Part shown: positions 24,105-32,144 of the stretch, in pieces
How the letters are laid out: the number at the start of each line of letters is the position of its first letter
Numbering within the stretch: the stretch's first letter is position 1
Assembly (NCBI GenBank): GCA_035532215.1
Contig: DATKRK010000426.1
Location: forward strand, 1 to 43,077
Length of the DNA stretch: 43,077 nt
Direction of reading: 5' to 3'
From: JAICIG01 sp035532215
Lineage (GTDB): Bacteria > Planctomycetota > Planctomycetia > Pirellulales > JAICIG01
The notes under the pieces: model-generated
Databases searched by the model: none
The model's input: only the letters and a program-made list of their open reading frames with translations
What the model was told of the DNA's origin: nothing
Made by a program: the position numbers and the translations under genes

Positions 24105-25559
24105 TTACGCCAGAATCTCCTTCACCACCCGGCCGTGTACGTCAGTGAGCCGGAAATCGCGGCCTTGAAAGCGATAGGTCAGCCGCTCGTGATCGATGCC
24201 TAGCAGGTGCAATAGCGTGGCGTGGAAGTCGTGTACATGGATGCCGTCGCGGACGAGGTTGTAGCCGTAGGGACAGGTTTCGCCATAAACCGTGCCGGGC
24301 TTGGCGCCGCCGCCGGCCAGCCAGATGCTGAAGCATCGAGGGTGATGGTCGCGGCCGTAATCGGTGGCCGTCAGTTTGCCCTGCGAGTAGTTGGTTCGCC
24401 CGAATTCGCCGCCCCAGATCACCAGCGTCTCGTCGAGCAAGCCCCGCTGCTCGAGATCGGCGATCAAAGCCGCCGAGGGCTGGTCGGTCTCCTGGCACTG
24501 CCGCTTGATGCCCGCGGGCAACCCGCCGTGCTGGTCCCAGCCTTGATGGTAGAGCTGAATGAACTTCACGCCGCGCTCCGCCAGGCGGCGAGCGAGCAAG
24601 CAGTTCGCCGCGAACGTGCCGGGCGTGTGCGCGTCGGGGCCGTAAAGGTCGAACACGTGGGCCGGCTCGTCGTCCAGCTTCGTGGCTTCCGGCACGCTGG
24701 TCTGCATGCGGAAGGCCATTTCGTACTGCTCGATTCTCGCGTTCAGCTCGCCGTCGCCCGTGGCGGCCAGTTCCAGTTCGTGCAGTTCGCGCAGCCGATC
24801 GAGCAGCGCGCGGCGCCCGGCCGAGTCGACGCCCGCGGGGTTGTTCAAATACAGCACCGGATCCTTGCCGGCGCGGAACTGCACGCCTTGATAGCCCGAG
24901 GGCAAGAATCCCGAGCCCCAGAGCCGCGCATACAGCGGCTGACCTCCTTTGCCCTTGGTCACGAGCACGACGAAGGCCGGCAGATCGGCATTGTCGCTGC
25001 CCAGGCCGTAATTCAGCCAGGCGCCGATGCTCGGCCGCCCGGCGATCTGCGAGCCGGTCTGCAAGAAGGTGATCGCCGGGTCGTGGTTGATGGCCTCGGT
25101 GTACATCGACCGCACGATGCACAGCCGATCGACGATCTTGGCCGTGTGCGGCAAGAGATCGCTGATCCAGGCCCCGCTTTGGCCGTGCTGGCGGAACGGA
25201 AAGATCGAGCCGGCCAGCGGCAGCGAGGCTTGATTGCCCGACATGCCGGTCAGCCGCTGTCCGCGGCGCACCTCGTCGGGCAGCGGCTGGCCTTGCTTTT
25301 CGTTCAACAGCGGTTTGTAGTCGAACGTTTCCAACTGCGACGGGCCGCCGCTTTGGAACAAGTAGATCACGCGCTTGGCCTGGGGCGCAAAATGCGGCGC
25401 CGGCAACACGCCCGGCACGCTTGCCGCGCGGGCCTGCGATGGCTGGCCCATCAGGTCGGCCAAGGCGATGCCGCCTAGCCCCATCCCGAAACGCTGGAGA
25501 AACATGCGCCGCGAGAGACCGAAGGCGGGCTGCGGGCCAGGGCAGCAAGGATGTGTCAT
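24105..25559 (-). CDS. DUF1501 protein, second copy
   Basis: A 484-residue DUF1501 protein of the alkaline phosphatase superfamily, distinct from the one at 18722. The signal segment has LSRRMFLQRFGMGLGGIALADL, a twin-arginine-type leader (residues about 15-36). The core has VIYLFQSGGPSQLETFDYKP, and the C-terminus GGEFGRTNYSQGKL, YGRDHHPRCFS and HDFHATLLHLLGIDHERL. The family's usual upstream partner, a PSCyt/PSD1 cytochrome, is not beside it. The gene before it encodes a sugar-phosphate isomerase-like TIM barrel, and the GntR gene follows 111 bases downstream. It may share a regulon with the GntR-PSD1 unit or be the remnant of a second cytochrome module. Confidence 0.9.
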   Translation of the reverse strand: MTHPCCPGPQPAFGLSRRMFLQRFGMGLGGIALADLMGQPSQARAASVPGVLPAPHFAPQAKRVIYLFQSGGPSQLETFDYKPLLNEKQGQPLPDEVRRGQRLTGMSGNQASLPLAGSIFPFRQHGQSGAWISDLLPHTAKIVDRLCIVRSMYTEAINHDPAITFLQTGSQIAGRPSIGAWLNYGLGSDNADLPAFVVLVTKGKGGQPLYARLWGSGFLPSGYQGVQFRAGKDPVLYLNNPAGVDSAGRRALLDRLRELHELELAATGDGELNARIEQYEMAFRMQTSVPEATKLDDEPAHVFDLYGPDAHTPGTFAANCLLARRLAERGVKFIQLYHQGWDQHGGLPAGIKRQCQETDQPSAALIADLEQRGLLDETLVIWGGEFGRTNYSQGKLTATDYGRDHHPRCFSIWLAGGGAKPGTVYGETCPYGYNLVRDGIHVHDFHATLLHLLGIDHERLTYRFQGRDFRLTDVHGRVVKEILA

Positions 25560-25630
25560 GAAATTCGATTCCTATCGCGGTACAGGGTGGCTGGCGGCAG
25601 AGCGCAGCGATGCCCCAGCGACCTGGGGCT

Positions 25631-26452
25631 TCAGGCCATGCTCGCCTGGCCCAGCAGCTTCCGCAGCGCGGTCATGCCGACCTCGCCCAACTGCCGAGCG
25701 GGCACGCGCCAGATCTGCGGGTTCATCAACTCTAGCGAGACATGGCCCTGATAGTCGATCGCCCGCAGCGCGTCGAGAATCGGGCGAAGCTGAAAATCGC
25801 CGTCGCCGGGCAACACGCGGTCGGCGTCGGCGGCCAGTTCGCGCGGCGTGCCAGCCAGGTCAGAGAGCTGCACGTGAAACAGGTTTTGCGCGGTCAGGTA
25901 GCCCAGGTCTTCCGGCTTGCTGGGGCCGGTATAGTAGTGAAACGCGTCGAAGCAGAGGCCCAAATGCGGCGAGCCGGTTTCGGCGACCAGGGCCGCGGCC
26001 GTTTGCAGATTGTTGCCGAACGTGGCCGAGGCTTGGAATTCCAACGCCAGCCGCAAACCTTGCTCGCCCGCTCGCACGGCGGCCTGCGTCAGCGAGGCTT
26101 GCACCCGCTCTAAATCTTGCTGCTCGAGCGGCCCGACGATATCGCCGGCCACGACCAACGTCTCGACGCCGAGCGCCTTGAGCATCGCCAGTCGGCGGCT
26201 GAAGTGATCCCAGTGCTCGCGGCGGGCCTCGCCCTGGCTGACGAGCAAGCCGCCCTGAAAACTGGCCACGGGCGCCGCCATTTCATACCGTTCGAGCAGC
26301 CCGCGCACATCGTCAAGCGAGTGCCCTGCGAGATAGGTCTCCAGCTTACCCAGCCAGATTTCCATCGCCCGGCAGGCGCCGGCAGCGTAGTCCTCGACGT
26401 CCTTGTCGAACGGCGAGTGCAGCGAGCAGACCTGGCTGATGGCGGGTTTCAT
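25631..26452 (-). CDS. Sugar-phosphate isomerase/epimerase-like TIM barrel
   Basis: A 273-residue AP-endonuclease-2/xylose-isomerase-like TIM-barrel protein. Expected barrel elements include VASFQGGLL, TLVVAGDIVGPLEQ, LRLALEFQASATFGN, HLGLCFDAFHYYTGPS, FHVQLSDLAG and the final GHVSLELMNPQ. The last acidic strand and the Asp/His positions in LCFDAFH and HVQLSD are typical metal ligands. Proteins of this group isomerise or epimerise sugars or act on related polyols; the substrate is unknown. The ATG at 26452 is preferred to the upstream frame to 26494, because the upstream extension is translation of a dispersed GTAGGGTGGGGC repeat. It is the first gene of the minus-strand run and the likely start of an operon with the DUF1501 gene 71 bases downstream. 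Confidence 0.8.
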   Translation of the reverse strand: MKPAISQVCSLHSPFDKDVEDYAAGACRAMEIWLGKLETYLAGHSLDDVRGLLERYEMAAPVASFQGGLLVSQGEARREHWDHFSRRLAMLKALGVETLVVAGDIVGPLEQQDLERVQASLTQAAVRAGEQGLRLALEFQASATFGNNLQTAAALVAETGSPHLGLCFDAFHYYTGPSKPEDLGYLTAQNLFHVQLSDLAGTPRELAADADRVLPGDGDFQLRPILDALRAIDYQGHVSLELMNPQIWRVPARQLGEVGMTALRKLLGQASMA

Positions 26453-26462
26453 TGTCGTAATT

Positions 26463-26515
26463 GTAGGGTGGGGCGACAGCCCCACGCGAATCAAGGAATT
26501 GTAGGGTGGGGCGAC
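26463..26515. repeat. Dispersed GTAGGGTGGGGCGACAG repeat, one and a half copies
   Basis: A complete copy at 26463-26488 has GTGGGGC and GCCCCAC pairing around GACA. A second, truncated copy begins at 26501. It lies just upstream of the isomerase-like gene. The frame open through it gives the VGLSPHPTI extension, which I do not regard as protein-coding. Confidence 0.75.
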
Positions 26516-26555
26516 GACGGCGTAAACTCGACGAACGCCGGCGCCGGCGTCGAGA

Positions 26556-27122
26556 CTAATTGCCCTTAATTAGAGACCTTAGCAACGCGTGACTTTGCGA
26601 CAATGAGTCATATAAATAAGTTCTCTCCATAAGAAACGCGAACCGCGAAATAAACACGCCCTGGCGTACATAGTCGAGCCTTTTCTTGGACAACCCTCGC
26701 GTTTCCACTGAGTCACGCTTCAAATGAGATAATATCACACCATTTAGTGAGACATATCCACGGCCATCGTCTAATAGCCGTAACTTCAAGAAGATCTTTC
26801 CTAATTGACTCTGTACAGATGCAGGCTTTGGCGACCCGTTAATAATTTCCTCGACAGACTCTGAGAATCGCTGCAGATCGTCTAAATAAATCGCGTCGTA
26901 GCCTATCGCAGTCAATGCCGCCGGATTATCTCCATCTGCGTACTCATCAGGAAGAACAACGCGCATTTGAAATCCTTCATTTTCCTCACCTCGCGGCGTA
27001 CCTTCGCGCCCTGAAGCGTCTAAAGGAAGACCCGCCGTAACGCAGTAGAGCTGAACAAACGGCGGTCGGCAGCCCGAGGGGCTAGTATTAAATGAGATGG
27101 AATAATCAGTTCCCGGCCGCAT
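26556..27122 (-). CDS. Hypothetical protein in a lower-GC patch
   Basis: A 188-residue open frame with ATG start, no signal peptide or membrane segment, and no family that I recognise. Its composition is clearly lower in GC than its neighbours. The protein looks coherent: alternating hydrophobic strands near FVQLYCVTAGLPL, MRVVLPDEY and KIFLKLRLLDDGRGYVSLNG, and a basic helical C-terminal half. Third-codon positions are not as GC-rich as in the neighbouring genes, which suggests recent arrival. A divergent small open frame begins 92 bases away. A non-coding frame cannot be excluded; there is no clear Shine-Dalgarno site. Confidence 0.5.
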   Translation of the reverse strand: MRPGTDYSISFNTSPSGCRPPFVQLYCVTAGLPLDASGREGTPRGEENEGFQMRVVLPDEYADGDNPAALTAIGYDAIYLDDLQRFSESVEEIINGSPKPASVQSQLGKIFLKLRLLDDGRGYVSLNGVILSHLKRDSVETRGLSKKRLDYVRQGVFISRFAFLMERTYLYDSLSQSHALLRSLIKGN

Positions 27123-27214
27123 AACTCATCCAGTATATATAGGAATAGCCCAAGAACAACTTCCCGGCATTCGCTGGCTAAATATCTCTAAACTCGCCGC
27201 CGAGGAGTGACGCT

Positions 27215-27379
27215 ATGAATGTCTACGATGCACCGTTTTGTTTCCGCATGACGCGCTTTTACGATTTCCTATCCGAGAATCACGCCGCCAGTATGCGTCC
27301 AGGATTAAATAACCTCCCATACTCGACCGATCTCGTCCCCAATACCCTGACTATCGGGTCTCCGGCCGGTTGCGCATAG
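27215..27379 (+). CDS. Possible small or truncated gene, 54 residues
   Basis: An ATG with GAGGAG 7 bases upstream opens a frame reading MNVYDAPFCFRMTRFYDFLS and ending at TAG 27377-27379. About the first 30 codons look like the start of a real protein. From about 27303 the frame runs into the inverted-repeat element. It may therefore be the 5' end of a gene cut by insertion of that element, or a chance frame. No homologue is recognised. Confidence 0.3.
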   Translation: MNVYDAPFCFRMTRFYDFLSENHAASMRPGLNNLPYSTDLVPNTLTIGSPAGCA

Positions 27380-27596
27380 CGAAGTCGTTCAATCCTCGGT
27401 GTTTACGGGTTCCTCTTCTCTGTTCCGATTCTTTTCGGCGTTTGAGTGTACGCGACAGCACGCTCTCAGGCGGCTCGCGCGACGGTGATGTTTTTCCATG
27501 AGAACAGAGAAGAGGAACCCGTAGTTGTCTCGCAGCGAGACGAATCGCCTGGCTATTGAGTTTCGCGCCGCGTGGGTATTGGGAAGTTATTTAATC
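27303..27596. mobile_element. Nested inverted-repeat element, MITE-like
   Basis: Outer arms near 27303-27322 and 27575-27596 are imperfect inverted repeats built on GATTAAATAAC(C/T)TCCCA. Inside, a perfect 22-bp inverted repeat joins 27404-27425 and 27502-27523 with a 76-base loop. There is no transposase gene, and no target duplication was seen. The element is lower in GC than the genome and may be a non-autonomous mobile element or a structured RNA locus. Together with 26556-27300 it forms a patch unlike the surrounding sequence. Confidence 0.55.
27404..27523. repeat. Perfect 22-bp inverted repeat with 76-base loop
   Basis: The left arm 27404-27425 starts TACGGGTTCCTC; its exact reverse complement occupies 27502-27523. 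A 22-bp perfect stem is much longer than chance would give. If transcribed it would fold into one long hairpin whose loop contains no open frame. Confidence 0.9.
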
Positions 27597-27688
27597 TTCG
27601 ATGCTATGCGGAGGCCGATACGGACATTTCGTACATGAAGTTTCGACTACTATCGCGACTGTGCTCGGCAGTGCAAGCTGAGTAATCG

Positions 27689-27751
27689 TAGCGTGGGGCG
27701 ACAGCCCCACGCGCATCGAGGACGCAAAGCGCGTGGGGCTTGCGCCCCACC

Positions 27752-27755
<4 letters not shown>
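27689..27755. repeat. Paired inverted GTAGGGTGGGGC repeats at glyS end
   Basis: A forward copy (27689-27714) and an inverted copy (27730-27755) of the same repeat each form a GC-rich hairpin and also pair with each other over about 25 bases. On the minus strand the inverted copy begins GTAGGG, and the TAG stop of the glycyl-tRNA synthetase gene (27752-27754) lies within it. The structure may end that transcript, although no T-tract follows. Confidence 0.75.
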
Positions 27756-29374
<1,619 letters not shown>

Positions 29375-29582
29375 GGGCGGAAGTCGGGAGTTAGGAGTCG
29401 AATGTCGGAGTCTTGGCGAGCGGGGCGTCAGCCTCCCGGTTGAACGACGGCTTCACTTATAGGGCGAGCGCCGTACGCCTTCAGCCTATCGCCGCCAGCC
29501 GTTTACCTCGGCCGCAGTGCAAGCCTCGCAGTTTACCGCCCGAAGGGGTGATTGGTCTATGGGGCGAGTTCAAGGTCGATCG

Positions 29583-30371
29583 TCAGACGATCGCCCCGAT
29601 GCTCCAGCTTTCCAGCGACAACTCGGGCACGATCGTAAACCGATCCACCTGGGCCGCGACGCCGATGTCGTATTCCAATCCGACGTCGATCAAATTCCGC
29701 CCGCCGTGCGAATGCCGGAGTTCTTGCGTCAAAGCGGCAATCTCCTCAAAACGGGAATCGGGGCCGGCCGAGAGATCGATGCCGTCGGCTGATAACAGAT
29801 TTTGATAGGACTCGCGCGCTAGCCGGCATGGATCGTTTTGCTCAGGTTTGCTCCCTGCCAACTCGCCGAGCAGGCGATAAGCCACCCGTCCGGCGAACAA
29901 CACATCCTCGCGAGTGATTTTGCCTTCCGTGCCGGCGCAAAGCAGATGCACCTGCTCTTCCTGCGCCAATGCCCGGGCCACGGCCGAAGCGTTCACGAAC
30001 GCCCCGACGAGCACGCGCTTCGCCTGGCGGCAGAGCATCATCGCCCGCGTGCCGTTGGTGGTGGTCAGGACAACGACTTTCCCGCCGACGGTTGCCCGGT
30101 TGTATTCTTCCGGCGAGTTGCCCAGATCGAACCCGTCGATCTTCACTCCGCCGCGCTCGCCGCCGAGCAAGGCCGCCCCCGGCGGAAAGCCGGCCGCCAT
30201 GCGCCGGGCGTCTTCGATCTCCAAGCACGGAATCACCTCGCGGGCGCCTGCCGCCACGGCGTGAATGATCGTCGTCGTCGCCCGCAGTACGTCGATCACA
30301 ACCACGGCGCCGCCGGCGAGCTCGTCGGCGGAGGTCAGCGAGGGGAGGAAATGAACTCTCAAGCTTTTCAT
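29583..30371 (-). CDS. comB: ComB family 2-phosphosulfolactate phosphatase-like protein
   Basis: A 262-residue protein of the ComB family, which removes phosphate from 2-phosphosulfolactate in coenzyme M synthesis in methanogens. Typical segments are VVVIDVLRATTTIIHAVAAGA, GERGGVKIDGFDLGNSPEEY, VVVLTTTNGTRAMML and LLCAGTEGKITREDVLFAG. The family is also found in many bacteria without coenzyme M, and no ComA or ComC gene is present here. A role in sulfolactate-type metabolism or a different phosphatase activity is therefore possible. The ATG at 30371 is the first codon with good family alignment; the open upstream codons read into a dispersed repeat. It lies 208 bases upstream of glyS on the same strand. 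Confidence 0.82.
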   Translation of the reverse strand: MKSLRVHFLPSLTSADELAGGAVVVIDVLRATTTIIHAVAAGAREVIPCLEIEDARRMAAGFPPGAALLGGERGGVKIDGFDLGNSPEEYNRATVGGKVVVLTTTNGTRAMMLCRQAKRVLVGAFVNASAVARALAQEEQVHLLCAGTEGKITREDVLFAGRVAYRLLGELAGSKPEQNDPCRLARESYQNLLSADGIDLSAGPDSRFEEIAALTQELRHSHGGRNLIDVGLEYDIGVAAQVDRFTIVPELSLESWSIGAIV

Positions 30372-30428
30372 CGCCCTATGATAGAGAATCTGCAACGATT
30401 GCAAAACGTCGCGCGAAGGCCCGCCTTT

Positions 30429-30546
30429 TGAAAAGGAGATAAGGGGATGCGGAGGAGATTAGGGAATGGAGTTTTGTACCGGTAGATATCATCCTGTACT
30501 TAATCCCCATGATCTCCTCTTTATCCCCCGATCCCCTTTAAAAAAC
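30429..30546. repeat. Long imperfect inverted repeat, dispersed type
   Basis: The left half (about 30429-30470) and the right half (about 30502-30546) are imperfect inverted copies built on purine-rich AAGGGGAT and GGAGGAGAT blocks. They enclose a short centre near GTACCGGTAG and TGTACTTAA. A transcript would form one long hairpin. Only one copy is in the window. It lies between the divergent comB and ubiD-like genes, so it may affect either leader. Confidence 0.6.
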
Positions 30547-30631
30547 GCCGAAGCTCGCGCAGGTTGTGGGCCATCGGGCAACGGATACAATCGGCGGCAG
30601 TTTCATCTTGTAGCCAGGTGCAACCACCAAC

Positions 30632-32101
30632 ATGCCCGTCAACTCGCTCGCCGATTTTCTCGAAGAGTTGGAACGAGCGGGCGAACTGGCGCGAGTGAGC
30701 GTCGAAGTCGATCCGGATTTGGAAGCGGCCGCGATTACCGATCGCGTGGCGAAATCCGGCGGCCCGGCTCTATTTTTCGAGCGGCTCAAAGGACATTATC
30801 CGCCGCTCGTGACGAACCTGCTGGGCGCCGAGCCGCGGCTCTGCCGGGCGCTGGGCGTGGCCAAGCTCGACGAACTGGCCGATCGCCTGACGCCGGAAGT
30901 CGCGCCGGCGGCCGGTTGGCTGGAACGGCTCAAGGCCGGTTCGCTCTTTGCCGCCCCGGCGAAGGAACCAACAAAAACCGTCCGTAGCGGCGTTTGCCAG
31001 CAGGTCGTCAAGCTGGGCCGCGATGTCGATCTGGCTGAATGGCCCGCGCTCAGATGCTGGCCGCTCGAGCCGCGGCGCTCGATCACTTCCGGACTGCTGC
31101 TCACGCAGGATCCTGAAACCGGCGTCCGCAAGTTCGAAGCGGTGGCGTTGGAAATCGTCGACCGCGCAAAGCTGGCCGTCTGCTGGGGCCGTTACGACGC
31201 GGGCCTGCGGCATTGGGCGGCCTATCGCCGCCGCGGAGAGCGAATGCCGGTCGCCGCCTGGATCGGCGCCGATCCGGCCCTGGCGGTCGTCGCGGCGGCG
31301 CCATTGCCGGGCGAAGCCGACAGCTTCGCGTTTGCCGCCTTGTTGCGGCGCCAGCCGATGGAGTTGGTCAAATGCCGCTCGCACGAGCTTGAAGTTCCAG
31401 CCGAGGCGGAAATCGTGATCGAGGGCTTTGTCGATCCTGAGGAACAACTCGCGACCTCCGGACCGCATGGCCAGGCCGACGGCCGCTACGGCCCGCAGCG
31501 CGAAGCCTGGCCGCTGGCTGTGACAACGGTCACGCACCGCACGAACCCGGTGTTCGCGGCGACCGTGCCCGCCGGCCCGCCGAACGAAAGCGACGTCATC
31601 GCCCGAGCAATCGAGCGACTCTGGCTGCCGCTGGTCAAGCAAGCCGTGCCGGAACTGGTCGATTACGCGCTGATCGAGCAGGCCGGTCCGCACAACTTGG
31701 CGGTGCTCTCGATCCGCAAAACCTTCCCCGGCCAGGCTCGCAAGGCGGCCGGCGGCTTTTGGGGGCTGGACGCCTACATGTTCGTCAAACGGGTCGTGGT
31801 GGTCGATGCCGACGTCGATGTTCGAGATTATCCCCAGGTTTTGCTGGCGGCCGCCACGAATGCGGCGCCCGGCCGAGACGTGTTCTTTCAAGCCGGCCCG
31901 CCGCATCCGGCCGATGCTCAAACGGCGGCCGGCAGCCAGTTGATGGGCCTTGACGCCACGACCAAGCTGCCCAACGAGCACGCCGGGAGCTGGCCGGAAA
32001 AGCTCGCCCTCAGCCAGGAGACCGTTGACCTGATCCGGGCGCGTTGGTCGGAGTATGGTTTGCGGTTTGCTTCTCACCCCAGCTTCGGCGATGATAAGTG
32101 A
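30632..32101 (+). CDS. UbiD-fold protein with lost active-site residues
   Basis: The 489-residue protein aligns along its length with UbiD: RVSVEVDPDLEAAAITDR, GGPALFFERLKGHYPPLV, MPVAAWIGADPA, FAALLRRQPMELVKC, EVPAEAEIVIEGFVDP, and MGLDATTKLPNE near the end. UbiD uses prenylated FMN and a metal ion for reversible decarboxylation. By eye, the metal-binding Asn is Lys167, the catalytic Arg is Ala172, and the metal-binding His is Tyr188. The catalytic Glu of the EGPFGDHTGYY block is Ser276, and that block reads SGPHGQADGRY. Only the metal-binding Glu (Glu260) seems kept. It is probably a pseudoenzyme or acts by another chemistry. The DUF1592 cytochrome gene begins 43 bases downstream. No ubiX is seen. 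Confidence 0.8.
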   Translation: MPVNSLADFLEELERAGELARVSVEVDPDLEAAAITDRVAKSGGPALFFERLKGHYPPLVTNLLGAEPRLCRALGVAKLDELADRLTPEVAPAAGWLERLKAGSLFAAPAKEPTKTVRSGVCQQVVKLGRDVDLAEWPALRCWPLEPRRSITSGLLLTQDPETGVRKFEAVALEIVDRAKLAVCWGRYDAGLRHWAAYRRRGERMPVAAWIGADPALAVVAAAPLPGEADSFAFAALLRRQPMELVKCRSHELEVPAEAEIVIEGFVDPEEQLATSGPHGQADGRYGPQREAWPLAVTTVTHRTNPVFAATVPAGPPNESDVIARAIERLWLPLVKQAVPELVDYALIEQAGPHNLAVLSIRKTFPGQARKAAGGFWGLDAYMFVKRVVVVDADVDVRDYPQVLLAAATNAAPGRDVFFQAGPPHPADAQTAAGSQLMGLDATTKLPNEHAGSWPEKLALSQETVDLIRARWSEYGLRFASHPSFGDDK

Positions 32102-32144
32102 ACAACCGCTTCCCGCCGCCCGCCATCCCGCCGGAGTTCTTCTG

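Larger units (their letters stand above)
27123..27751. other. Intergenic stretch without a firm gene
   Basis: Between the hypothetical gene and glycyl-tRNA synthetase there is only the possible 54-residue frame, the nested inverted-repeat element and a pair of inverted GTAGGGTGGGGC repeats. I found no tRNA or other RNA gene. A short frame after the element (from about 27601) looks non-coding. Confidence 0.6.

Noticed and set aside
29375..29582. Possible small gene between comB and glycyl-tRNA synthetase
   Set aside because: Frames here are short, lack Shine-Dalgarno sites and show no protein-like pattern.
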